DNA from: Deltaproteobacteria bacterium
GTDB lineage: Bacteria > Desulfobacterota > Desulfobacteria > Desulfobacterales > C00003060
DNA length: 63,764 bases
Direction of reading: 5' to 3'
Assembly: GCA_016930875.1 (NCBI GenBank)
Contig: JAFGFW010000095.1
Location: 1-63,764, forward strand
Shown here: piece after piece, positions 24,997 to 36,555 of the stretch
Layout of the letters: each line of letters begins with the position of its first letter
Numbering within the stretch: the stretch's first letter is position 1
Translations under genes and position numbers: made by a program
Notes under the pieces: model-generated
Told to the model about the DNA's origin: nothing
Database searches by the model: none
The model's input: only the letters and a program-made list of their open reading frames with translations

Positions 24997-26874
24997 CTAA
25001 ATCTTTTTTGGCCTGATCTTCTTGCAAAACTGGATACATACCCCGCAACCGATACAAAGCTGTTGGTCAATGATCATGGTTGTCTTGGCATCAGGAGCCG
25101 GATTCTTGTAAAGGGCGGGACACCCGAAAGTGTCAATGCATTCCGTGCACTCCGTATTGCACTCAGGACCTACCACGAACGCCCGTTTTGATTTCTTGCC
25201 AAGGACCCGCCTCTCGTATAGAGGACACGGGGCCTTGGCTATAATGACGGAAAGCTGGTTTGACTCCAGGGCCTCCTGGATCGCCTTCTTGGTCTTGGAC
25301 AGGTTGTTCGGATTGACTACTGCCACCTGCTCAACGCCACAGGCCCTGACAATGGCCTCAATGGAAATAGAGGGCTTGTCCCATCCGGGCAGCGTGATAT
25401 CCGCGCCAGGATGAGGTTGGTGGCCGGTCATGGCTGTTGTGCCATTGTCGAGGATGACAAGAATGAAGTTGTGTTGGTTGTGCACGGCATTGATCAGCCC
25501 TGTGATACCCGAGTGAAAAAACGTTGAATCGCCGATAAACGCAATCACCTTCTTGCCTGTTACCCTGGAGATGCCGGCCGCTGAAGTGACACTGGACCCC
25601 ATGCAAATAAGAAAGTCCGCTGTCTGCAAGGGGGGCAGAATCCCCAGGGTGTAACACCCGATATCTGTGGGAAAGATGACTTCGGCCTTGGTCTCTTTCA
25701 GCACGCTGTTGACTGCATAATAGGCTGCCCGATGGGGACAACCCGCACACAGGTTTGGAGGCCGCATAGGAACCTGAATGGGCTCCGGGTTCTTCTCTAC
25801 GTCGACGGGTTCTGGCAGGGTATAGTCAATGCCGAAAAACCGCGCTATGACCTCACGCACCATGCCGGGGTTGTATTCATATAGACGTGAAAAGAGATCC
25901 GCCCTTTTTCCGGCAATAGGTGTGACAAGACCGTCGGTCTGGGCTGTAACCCTAAGACTATCCTCTAACAGAGGCTCCAGTTCCTCCACAACGAGGATCT
26001 TTTCCACCGATTTGATAAAGTCTAGTGCAAGCTTTTCAGGAAATGGGTATGTGAAACCGAGCTTCAGCACCCTGACCTTGTCCTCAATCCCAAGATCCTT
26101 GATGGCATCAGCCACGTAGTTATAGGCCATTCCGCTTGTGGCAATGCCCCAGGAGCCTTCGCCGGTCACTGTATTAAAAGTCGATTGGCAGGCCATGTCC
26201 CGAGCCTTTTCCGCCTGATCAAGAAGCACCTTGTGGCGGACCCTGGCATTTGCCGGTACAGTGACAAATCGAGCACTATTCTTCTCAAAAGCACCTTTGG
26301 TCTTCGGGGGCCTCAGTTGGGCCGTTGTGACAATGCCGCGATAATGGCTCAACCGTGTGGTGGTCCGAAGCAGCACTGGGAGCTCAAGGGCTTCTGAAAT
26401 TTCAAAGGCTGCCTTGGTTATCTCTTTGGCCTCTTGGGCGGATGCGGGTTCCAGCATCGGCAGGCTGGACAATCTGCCGTAGATCCGACTATCCTGCTCG
26501 TTCTGGCTTGAAAACATCGACGGGTCGTCGGCCGTAACGATAACCATGCCTCCCCGCACGCCGACATAGGCCAATGTCATCAATGGATCGGCAGCCACAT
26601 TAAGGCCCACGTGTTTCATACTGCACATTGTCCGCACGCCAGACACAGCAGCACCTGCAGCCGTCTCCAGGGCCACCTTTTCATTGGTAGAATACTCAAA
26701 GTAAAGCTCTGATTCGGAAGCTATGCGAAAAAAGTTGTCTCCTATCTCAGATGACGGTGTGCCCGGATAGGTCGTGGCAAAGCTCAGGCCAGCCTCAAGA
26801 GCGCCTCTAACAATGGCCTCGTTTCCCAGAAGGAGAAGTTTCTTGCCTGTCTCTTCAGTCAACAGGGGATGCAT
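24997..26874 (-). CDS. iorA: Indolepyruvate ferredoxin oxidoreductase, alpha subunit
   Basis: A 625-residue subunit with an N-terminal pyrimidine-binding half (TYPGTPSSEIGD), a thiamine-diphosphate domain with Gly-Asp-Ser-Thr-Phe-Phe-His-Ser and the following Asn, and two C-terminal iron-sulfur clusters (Cys-Asn-Thr-Glu-Cys-Thr-Glu-Cys and Cys-Ile-Gly-Cys-Gly-Val-Cys). It ferments or activates aromatic amino-acid-derived 2-oxo acids in anaerobes. GGAGGG precedes the ATG. It heads iorA-iorB-lepA. Confidence 0.95.
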   Translation of the reverse strand: MHPLLTEETGKKLLLLGNEAIVRGALEAGLSFATTYPGTPSSEIGDNFFRIASESELYFEYSTNEKVALETAAGAAVSGVRTMCSMKHVGLNVAADPLMTLAYVGVRGGMVIVTADDPSMFSSQNEQDSRIYGRLSSLPMLEPASAQEAKEITKAAFEISEALELPVLLRTTTRLSHYRGIVTTAQLRPPKTKGAFEKNSARFVTVPANARVRHKVLLDQAEKARDMACQSTFNTVTGEGSWGIATSGMAYNYVADAIKDLGIEDKVRVLKLGFTYPFPEKLALDFIKSVEKILVVEELEPLLEDSLRVTAQTDGLVTPIAGKRADLFSRLYEYNPGMVREVIARFFGIDYTLPEPVDVEKNPEPIQVPMRPPNLCAGCPHRAAYYAVNSVLKETKAEVIFPTDIGCYTLGILPPLQTADFLICMGSSVTSAAGISRVTGKKVIAFIGDSTFFHSGITGLINAVHNQHNFILVILDNGTTAMTGHQPHPGADITLPGWDKPSISIEAIVRACGVEQVAVVNPNNLSKTKKAIQEALESNQLSVIIAKAPCPLYERRVLGKKSKRAFVVGPECNTECTECIDTFGCPALYKNPAPDAKTTMIIDQQLCIGCGVCIQFCKKIRPKKI

Positions 26875-27362
26875 AAGTACCCTCCATATTCATACGAAAT
26901 AATGAAGCTCCCCGCAGCAAGCTGCAGGGTATCAAAGCGGAATTGCGCCGTAGCCAAAAACCCGCCTTGCCTTCGCGCAGCGCAGGCGCTTGCGCCGCGT
27001 GTCATCCGTGAAGCCAAGTCGCCGACGCGCCATAGCTTGGGCGACGGTGCGCTGCAGGGTATCCCGGCGAAGGCGAATCAAAATCCAGAGTAACTATATT
27101 ACTTTCTTACCAAAAGTCCTGTTGGAAATCCAGCCTTACTAATCGAGTAACCGTTTACAGGTTAACCATTGAGGGTTGCTTTTCTTTTGTTAACCTTCCC
27201 GTATCCGTTGACGGAGTATTGGAACAAAACCAGGCTCCCAAACAACGTCCGACTTGGAAAAACATCATGGTTACTCGACTGCAACACACAGATCGTGATA
27301 ATTTGTCTATTTCATGGAGACTTTCAGACCCATTGCTCCATCACTCCAGTACTCCAATACTA
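26875..27362. other. Repeat-containing spacer between livG and iorA
   Basis: This 488-base gap has no convincing gene. GCTGCAGGGTATC occurs twice in direct orientation (26921-26933 and 27051-27063). The first copy is part of a hairpin CCCGCAGC/GCTGCAGGG near 26911-26929. The GC-rich 26990-27070 stretch contains further short complementary segments around GCCGACG and GGGCGACGG. It looks like repeat-element remains. The promoter of the iorA operon must lie here. Confidence 0.4.
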
Positions 27363-28187
27363 CTACGTGAATCTTGATCCGGTAGCCCTTCTCAGGTCAG
27401 AATAGTCTATAGCTTCTCCCAGATAGGCATCAATGACATCCTGGTTGTCCTTGATGGCATGAGGGTGGCCCTCCGCTATCTTCTGGCCGTAATTAATAAC
27501 CACGATCTCGTCAGATATGTTCATGACAAGATTCATGTCATGTTCTACGAGCAACACGGTGATGCCCTGATCCCGGATGGCGCAGATTCGTTCTGCCAGA
27601 TACTCCGTTTCACGATCGTTAAGGCCTCCTGCTGGCTCATCCAGGAGCAGCAGTTGGGGGTCGGTTGCCAGAGCCCTTCCAATCTCTAGGAGCTTCTGGT
27701 CGCCCAGCGGAAGGTTGTCTGCCTTCATGTTTTTTTTCTCAAGCAGCCCTGCGAATTCGAGGCGCTCCAGGGCAGCTTGCCTGATCTTCTCTTCCTCCTG
27801 TCGCATTCTCTTGAGGCGAAAGCCAGCAGCAAAAAACTCTGATCGAGTCCTCACATGACGTCCTACCATCACATTTTCAAGCACCGTCATCTCGCCAAAA
27901 AGCTCCACGGTTTGAAATGTACTCGAAATACCTTGATCTGCGATCTGATACGGATTCAGACCGTTTATGGGCCGCCCCTTCAACCGGACCTCGCCCCTTG
28001 TGGGATCAAGAAGACCGGTAATCATCTTAAACAGCGTGGTCTTTCCAGCGCCGTTTGGACCAATGACAGACTTGATCAACCCTGAATCCACGGCAAAGGA
28101 AAGAGAGTTGATGGCCAAGAGGCCGCCGAATTCTTTGCATAGCCCATCAATTTCCAATAAGGCTTTATTATCTTTCGTTAAACGCAT
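27363..28187 (-). CDS. livG: Branched-chain amino acid ABC transporter ATPase (LivG-type)
   Basis: A 274-residue cytoplasmic ATPase from the ATG at 28187 (GTG at 28196 also possible). Walker A is GPNGAGKTT, Walker B LLLLDEPAGG, and a His switch (Val-Glu-His-Asp) is present. The signature is Leu-Pro-Leu-Gly-Asp-Gln rather than the usual Leu-Ser-x-Gly-x-Gln. The C-terminal extension ending in Val-Ile-Asp-Ala-Tyr-Leu-Gly is typical of LivG. No permease gene adjoins it; livK-livH-livM lie 19 kb away on the other strand without livG or livF. Confidence 0.9.
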   Translation of the reverse strand: MRLTKDNKALLEIDGLCKEFGGLLAINSLSFAVDSGLIKSVIGPNGAGKTTLFKMITGLLDPTRGEVRLKGRPINGLNPYQIADQGISSTFQTVELFGEMTVLENVMVGRHVRTRSEFFAAGFRLKRMRQEEEKIRQAALERLEFAGLLEKKNMKADNLPLGDQKLLEIGRALATDPQLLLLDEPAGGLNDRETEYLAERICAIRDQGITVLLVEHDMNLVMNISDEIVVINYGQKIAEGHPHAIKDNQDVIDAYLGEAIDYSDLRRATGSRFT

Positions 28188-28400
28188 AGTTATCACTTAA
28201 ACGTGCAACTTCTCAACAACCACTGGGACGATAGATGAACCCCGGGATCTTGTCAACCTGAGCCTCAATGCGCAATTACGTGCATTCAATGAAAAAGTTT
28301 TTCTAATATCAGATTGGCAGGATACTTGCACGAATACACAGCCGATAGACCTTGATGACAACATTTCGTTCACTTTTTCTCAAGAACAAGGAGCACGAAA
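28188..28400. other. Divergent promoter region, livG / receiver fusion
   Basis: A 213-base spacer between the divergent livG and the receiver-binding-protein gene. AAGGAG precedes the plus-strand start. I saw no clear operator. Confidence 0.3.
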
Positions 28401-29774
28401 ATGTCACTTGATAAGCAAATGACAATCCTGGTTGTAGATGATTCCGGAACCATGCGGGCGATGTTCAAACAGATGCTAAACAAACTTGGTTTTGCTAACA
28501 TCATTTCCGCTGTGGATGGCGTTGATGGAATCGAGAAGCTTCAAGAGCATAATATAAATCTGATAATCAGCGACTGGAATATGCCGAACAAGGACGGGTT
28601 GGACTTTCTGAAATGGGTCCGTCATGATGAGAAATGTGAGAATATCCCTTTCATACTGGCAACAGCACAGGGCGATAAGTCTCAACAAGAGCTTGGCAAA
28701 AAGGAGGGGGCAAATAACCATATTGCAAAGCCCTTTGACACTGAAGAACTCAAGGCAAAAATCGATGAGACTCTTGGCCTAAAAGACGGGGTCGCGGAAG
28801 AAAAGCGCGAGCCAAGGTTGATTCACGGGAAGGTTCAAATGAGAGTGGGACATATTCAGATTACCGATCACCTTGCACTCGGAGTTCTAAGGCATCAAAT
28901 ACAAATAGGAGAGGTTGGTCCCAAATATTTTGACCTGGAGACTCTATGCATGCCCGGCTGGAACCCGATTCAAGAATCTCTGGAAAAGGGAAACGTTGAT
29001 GCCGCTTTTATTCTGGCCCCTATTGCAATGGATCTCTTTGGATTTCGTGCACCCATAAAACTAGTACTGCTGGCTCACAAAAACGGCAGCATTTTTGTGC
29101 GTTCAAACAAGGATGAAATCAATAATTATGAATCACTGAAAGACTTCTTCAAATATAAGGTAATAGACATCCCCCATAAGATGTCTGTCCATAATATGTT
29201 GGCACACAAATTCTTGACCGACTTGGGTCTGAAGCCGGGAGTCCCTGGAAAGAAGCCCATTAATGTCCGTTTTGAAGTCGTGCCGCCAGTAAAGATGGCA
29301 GGCATAATAAAGAAGAACGAAGAAGTCGCAGGCTTTATTGTGGCCGAACCGATCGGTTCGAATGCTATTGCAAAGGGAATTGCAGAGTTTCAGTTCCTCT
29401 CTGCATCGCTCTGGAAAAACCATCCCTGCTGCGTCGTTGCCATGCGGGATGAGTTTATTTCAGAATATCCCGATGCCGTGTATGAGTTTACGTCTTTGCT
29501 TGTTCAGGCTGGGAAGTTTATCGAGCAAAACAAAAAAAAGGCTGCTGAAATTGCTGTTGCTTTCTTGGATCCGAAAAAAGAATTGGGCTTGACCACATCC
29601 GTTCTGGATAAGGTCCTTAACGAACCTCAAGGGATAACAATGAATGACCTGTACCCGGTGCTTGAGGACCTTGACAAGATTCAACGATATATGCACGATC
29701 AAATGGACATAGGCGTTTTGATTGACGTCGAAAGGTTCGTTGATCTAAAATTTGCCGATGCAGCGTGCAAATAG
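28401..29774 (+). CDS. CheY-like receiver fused to an NMT1/SsuA-type solute-binding domain
   Basis: A 457-residue protein. Residues 6-127 form a complete receiver: Asp13-Asp14, phospho-acceptor Asp58 (Ile-Ser-Asp-Trp-Asn-Met-Pro), Thr88 and Lys110. Residues 146-450 resemble the periplasmic-binding-protein-like domain of nitrate/sulfonate/THI5 proteins (Gly-His-Ile-Gln-Ile-Thr-Asp-His-Leu start and an Asp-Ala-Ala-Phe segment). There is no signal peptide, so the binding domain should be cytoplasmic. I infer a phosphorylation-controlled ligand sensor. It has its own ribosome site and no adjacent histidine kinase. Confidence 0.85.
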   Translation: MSLDKQMTILVVDDSGTMRAMFKQMLNKLGFANIISAVDGVDGIEKLQEHNINLIISDWNMPNKDGLDFLKWVRHDEKCENIPFILATAQGDKSQQELGKKEGANNHIAKPFDTEELKAKIDETLGLKDGVAEEKREPRLIHGKVQMRVGHIQITDHLALGVLRHQIQIGEVGPKYFDLETLCMPGWNPIQESLEKGNVDAAFILAPIAMDLFGFRAPIKLVLLAHKNGSIFVRSNKDEINNYESLKDFFKYKVIDIPHKMSVHNMLAHKFLTDLGLKPGVPGKKPINVRFEVVPPVKMAGIIKKNEEVAGFIVAEPIGSNAIAKGIAEFQFLSASLWKNHPCCVVAMRDEFISEYPDAVYEFTSLLVQAGKFIEQNKKKAAEIAVAFLDPKKELGLTTSVLDKVLNEPQGITMNDLYPVLEDLDKIQRYMHDQMDIGVLIDVERFVDLKFADAACK

Positions 29775-29836
29775 ATCTCAGTAGTCCAGCATGAATCAGT
29801 TGCCGATAGCACGGGTTATCAAAATTGAATTCTCGC

Positions 29837-30310
29837 TCAGTCCACGACAATAACGGACATTTTCTTCGCAAGTTGCACAACCTTGTTGGAAACACTTCCA
29901 AAGAAAAACTGCTTAATACCCGAGAGTCCCCGTCTTCCAATAACAAGCGTATCGTATTTCCCATGCTGGGCCTCTCTTAATATATCTCTTGCCAGGCCTA
30001 CCTTCTTTTTCCTGATCTTGACGGTCACATTCTTGGAAGCAAAACCTCCCCTTACAAGACCCTGCTTGGCCTTTTCCATAAAGGCTTTAACACTCTCTTT
30101 CTTGGTGTCCTCTATGGCACAAAATGCTTGTCTGCTTTCCTTAAATAGTGGCGTAAGGGCGGGGCTGTCCAGCCCGCAGGCTGCAGTGGAATCTGGTATA
30201 ACACTAAATAGCGTAACCAAGGCGTTTGGATGCATGCTTTTAGCCACGTAGTTAACTGCCTTCATGGAATTCTTGGATTCATCGACTGCAACTAGAATTT
30301 TTTTTGCCAT
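29837..30310 (-). CDS. Universal stress protein (UspA family)
   Basis: A 157-residue UspA-fold protein from the ATG at 30310, preceded by GGAGAGG. The N-terminus has Ile-Leu-Val-Ala-Val-Asp-Glu-Ser and the ATP-binding signature Gly-Arg-Arg-Gly-Leu-Ser-Gly followed by a 9-residue spacer and Gly-Ser-Val-Ser near the C-terminus, so it should bind ATP. It converges on the receiver-fusion gene. A 16-bp imperfect inverted repeat (30339-30354 and 30384-30399) lies upstream. Confidence 0.9.
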   Translation of the reverse strand: MAKKILVAVDESKNSMKAVNYVAKSMHPNALVTLFSVIPDSTAACGLDSPALTPLFKESRQAFCAIEDTKKESVKAFMEKAKQGLVRGGFASKNVTVKIRKKKVGLARDILREAQHGKYDTLVIGRRGLSGIKQFFFGSVSNKVVQLAKKMSVIVVD

Positions 30311-30338
30311 TTTTCCTCTCCTTTCATGAAGCCTTCTG

Positions 30339-30399
30339 TCACACAAAGTGCCTTGATTTCTATCGATAATCCTTTATCAATATAAGGCTCTTTGTGTCA
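30339..30399. promoter_or_regulatory. Imperfect 16-bp inverted repeat upstream of the stress-protein gene
   Basis: TCACACAAAGTGCCTT (30339-30354) is complementary to 30384-30399 with two mismatches. It is a possible operator of the stress gene or terminator of the gene at 30545-30817. Confidence 0.4.
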
Positions 30400-30544
30400 A
30401 GGGCAAAAGATACAAGTCTCAAGAGTTGTGGCGCCCCCTTTCAATTCCTCAAAGGGTTGTGGGGCTGTACAGTCACCAAAATGGTGGGAAAAGGTATGGC
30501 TTGGGGAGCTAAAGGAGAGAAGAATTACGTGTCCTTGTTGTGCT

Positions 30545-30817
30545 TCACGTTGATTCCATTGATACGCCTGCCAGTTCTTCGTCTTCTGGTTCAATCCAGA
30601 CAATGTGGGCCTTGTTGATAATGAAGACCTTTCCAGAGCCTCCAGAGTATGCAGCATCAAATAGAACAACAAAAGGCTTATCTGATCTAGTAAATATGTC
30701 TGAAACCCGTCGTTCTGAACCTAGATTTACCTTGCCTTGTATGACACTACCTTCTACTGTTCTCACGGTAATTGCTGCAGGTCTGACTATTCTGTCCGCT
30801 TCAACTTGTGTTCCCAT
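30545..30817 (-). CDS. Small conserved beta-rich protein, 90 residues
   Basis: From the ATG at 30817, which follows GGGAGGG. The core reads Val-Glu-Gly-Ser-x-x-x-Gly-Lys-Val-Asn-Leu, then Arg-Val-Ser-Asp-Ile-Phe, Pro-Phe-Val-Val-Leu-Phe and Ile-Asn-Lys-x-His-Ile-Val-Trp. It is soluble. The same pattern (Gly-x-Leu-x-Gly, Ser-Glu-Leu-Leu, Asp-Phe-Val-Pro-Leu, Leu-Leu-x-Lys) recurs in the protein at 55034-55489, so the two may be distant paralogues. Role unknown; the second copy sits with motility and signalling genes. Confidence 0.7.
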   Translation of the reverse strand: MGTQVEADRIVRPAAITVRTVEGSVIQGKVNLGSERRVSDIFTRSDKPFVVLFDAAYSGGSGKVFIINKAHIVWIEPEDEELAGVSMEST

Positions 30818-30903
30818 GATAAGACCCTCCCTGCTTGGCACAAGATTATCATGATTCCAACAAAAAGGGTCAACCGAAATGGCCAACCCATCTCATAACA
30901 ACT

Positions 30904-30979
30904 TGGTGGAGCTGAGGGGGATCGAACCCCTGACCTCATGACTGCCAGTCATGCGCTCTCCCAGCTGAGCTACAGCCCC
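30904..30979 (-). tRNA. tRNA-Ala (GGC)
   Basis: A complete 76-nt cloverleaf. The acceptor GGGGCTG pairs with CAGCTCC, the discriminator is A and CCA is encoded. The anticodon stem CATGA/TCATG encloses loop CTGGCAG, giving anticodon GGC. The T arm has GGTTCGATCC. Confidence 0.97.
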
Positions 30980-31181
30980 GATTAGTCTGTTTTTTTGTGG
31001 TAGAAAATTCTTGAGACAACCACGAAGATACGAAATGTCTCTGGAAATCTTTTCTTCGTGCTTTCGTCTCCCTTTGCGTTTTGCGGCGTTCGCCTTGAGA
31101 ACATCACGTGGTAATCTTTTTTCTTTGTTTCACCTTGTTCAAGTTAATTTTTATTATTTTATAACAATAACAAATCAACTG

Positions 31182-31586
31182 TCAATTATCTTTTTTGGAT
31201 ACCAATTCGGTCAAAACCCCAAAACAGCTCTTTGGGTGCAAAAAAGCTACTTGTTTCCCATGGGCCCCGGCGCGGGGGGTCTCATCCAGGAGTTTGACAC
31301 CTTGGGCTTTGAGCCTCTCAAGCGTGTCACCGACATCATCAACCTCATAGGCAATATGGTGGATACCTTCGCCACGCTTGGTAATGAACCTGGCGATTAC
31401 ACCCTCTTTTGAAGTTGGCTGAATCAACTCAATATTCACCCCGCCTACAGGAACAAAGGCGATCTTCATTTCCTTTAAAGTCTCTTCATGTTCCACTGCC
31501 AGGCCAAGCGACTCCTCGTAAAAGCACTTGGCGTGCTCGATGTCAAAGACGGCAATGCCTATATGGTCGATCTTTTTAGCCTCCAT
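31182..31586 (-). CDS. mce: Methylmalonyl-CoA epimerase
   Basis: A 134-residue vicinal-oxygen-chelate protein interconverting (S)- and (R)-methylmalonyl-CoA, linking the carboxyltransferase and the mutase encoded at 1.8-5.9 kb. Metal ligands fit the family: His in Asp-His-Ile-Gly-Ile, Glu in Asn-Ile-Glu-Leu-Ile, His in Ile-His-His-Ile-Ala-Tyr and Glu near the C-terminus. The Gly-Ala-His-Gly segment is typical. It is unlinked to the main propionate operon. Confidence 0.92.
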   Translation of the reverse strand: MEAKKIDHIGIAVFDIEHAKCFYEESLGLAVEHEETLKEMKIAFVPVGGVNIELIQPTSKEGVIARFITKRGEGIHHIAYEVDDVGDTLERLKAQGVKLLDETPRAGAHGKQVAFLHPKSCFGVLTELVSKKDN

Positions 31587-31805
31587 AAAATCTCTCCTTA
31601 TTTATAAAATCCCTTTTGCGAAAACCGGCGACTCCTTGACAACACTCCTATAACCCGCTATATATCATAAAAAAGCTTGGCGCCCACAAGCCAAGCACAA
31701 CCTTAAACAAAAATTGTTAGCTTGTGGCCTGTCAGTTTACTCATGCAACACAGTTTTTTTGCAAACCAGCGTCAGCGTGCCTCCGGCATTTCCACAAAGC
31801 AGGAA

Positions 31806-31991
31806 ATGTTTAAGGAGTTCGACGCCACGGAACTCTATTGCCCAAGGTGCGGGAGATCAATGCCCGTGCGCAAGCGCCTGTTGTTGGTCCTCCCAGAAGG
31901 AGACAAGTACGAATATCTGTGCAACATGTGTGGAGCTTCCGTGGGAACCAAGGTAGTTCGGGGAAGCGAACAGCTTCGCGTGATCATTTGA
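31806..31991 (+). CDS. Small zinc-ribbon protein
   Basis: A 61-residue protein from the ATG at 31806, with a short Shine-Dalgarno-like AGGA close by; the frame is open upstream to 31722. Two Cys pairs, Cys-Pro-Arg-Cys and Cys-Asn-Met-Cys, about 27 residues apart form a zinc ribbon around a Leu-Leu-Leu-Val-Leu-Pro strand. I believe similar proteins occur in other sulfate reducers; function is unknown. It converges on the thymidylate synthase gene. Confidence 0.65.
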   Translation: MFKEFDATELYCPRCGRSMPVRKRLLLVLPEGDKYEYLCNMCGASVGTKVVRGSEQLRVII

Positions 31992-31997
31992 TCCGGG

Positions 31998-32777
31998 TCA
32001 GGCAACGACGTTTCGAGTTCCTTCGTTGCGCATAGTGCGGAGTTGGGCCAATTCCCATACATAGTCATAAAGATGGAGGCCCTTGCTGGCTGCCACTATC
32101 TCACCATCTGCGACACCGATTTCGCTAGCCATGTACTCCTTTAGAAGTTGAATTCCGCCAAGGTTGGCCGGAAAACCATTCCATAAATCCCAAGATCTGA
32201 AATAGACCACGAAGTGGAGCCTCTCGTTGCGAATACGAGTATCTATGTGGCGCAGACACGGGGGATCTCCCAAACGAACATCGGATGGAACCGAAACTGT
32301 CATTGCTGCTTGGTTTGTGCCATAGCCTTTTGTCTTGTACATATTGATGACTGATTCTATCTGGTTAACAACACTCAACTCTACCGTATTCTTCGAGGGA
32401 TCACGCTGTAACTCCTGTCCATTTTTTGCAATAAGACCTGCTTCGCCGGCACACGGCAATGACCAACCAGCAAGACGCTCGCCGTAAGTGTAGTCTTCGT
32501 TTGGCTGCTTCTCGGGGGTCATCAAGTACGGTAGGTATTCCTCTAGATATCCTTCTGCCACGGGATTTGGTATGCCAAAGGAAGCGGGTATATCCGGAAT
32601 TAAGGGCCGGACCGCAGGATATTTGATGTGAACAGTCACATAGTCAAACTCGAGCCGTTTCTGTCCGACGTAGCTACCATGATCGACCTTGTACTGATGA
32701 CCCTTGTCCAAAATCTCATATACACATTGAAACCACGCATCGGGTAAGTCCCGTGCCTCTATGGAAACGAGATTCAT
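31998..32777 (-). CDS. thyA: Thymidylate synthase, archaeal-like ThyA type
   Basis: A 259-residue protein with the catalytic Pro-Pro-Cys followed by Leu-Arg-His-Ile-Asp, and a substrate-binding segment Phe-Arg-Ser-Trp-Asp-Leu-Trp-Asn-Gly-Phe-Pro-Ala-Asn that corresponds to the Arg-Ser-x-Asp region of ThyA. The Ala-Asn instead of Phe-Asn and the overall spacing resemble archaeal thymidylate synthases, as I recall them. It would make dTMP from dUMP. Its start directly abuts the gyrB stop, so the genes are cotranscribed and likely translationally coupled. Confidence 0.75.
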   Translation of the reverse strand: MNLVSIEARDLPDAWFQCVYEILDKGHQYKVDHGSYVGQKRLEFDYVTVHIKYPAVRPLIPDIPASFGIPNPVAEGYLEEYLPYLMTPEKQPNEDYTYGERLAGWSLPCAGEAGLIAKNGQELQRDPSKNTVELSVVNQIESVINMYKTKGYGTNQAAMTVSVPSDVRLGDPPCLRHIDTRIRNERLHFVVYFRSWDLWNGFPANLGGIQLLKEYMASEIGVADGEIVAASKGLHLYDYVWELAQLRTMRNEGTRNVVA

Positions 32778-36291
<3,514 letters not shown>

Positions 36292-36555
36292 GATTAACTC
36301 CTTATACTAATAAATAATAAAGAACCATAATAATAAAGACTGTTTGTTTTGTTTAAAAAAAATTCAACGTCTTTAAATACAACAAAAATAAACGTTAATT
36401 ACTGTGTTTAAAAATAAGAAAAAAATAAGAAATCCAAAGAAAAAAGTTATTTATCCATAACCTAATTAATTATTGAAAAGATATCAACAAAATTATAATC
36501 GTCCTATTATGGAATAAAAAACTACCACTATTTATTCGCTCAAAACATGGTTAAA
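36292..36555. other. AT-rich spacer upstream of dnaN, possible origin-proximal region
   Basis: A 264-base, very AT-rich non-coding stretch. One DnaA-box-like nonamer, TTATCCATA, is at 36451-36459 (one mismatch to TTATCCACA). No cluster of boxes was found. It surely holds the dnaN promoter; an origin role is speculative. Confidence 0.35.
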
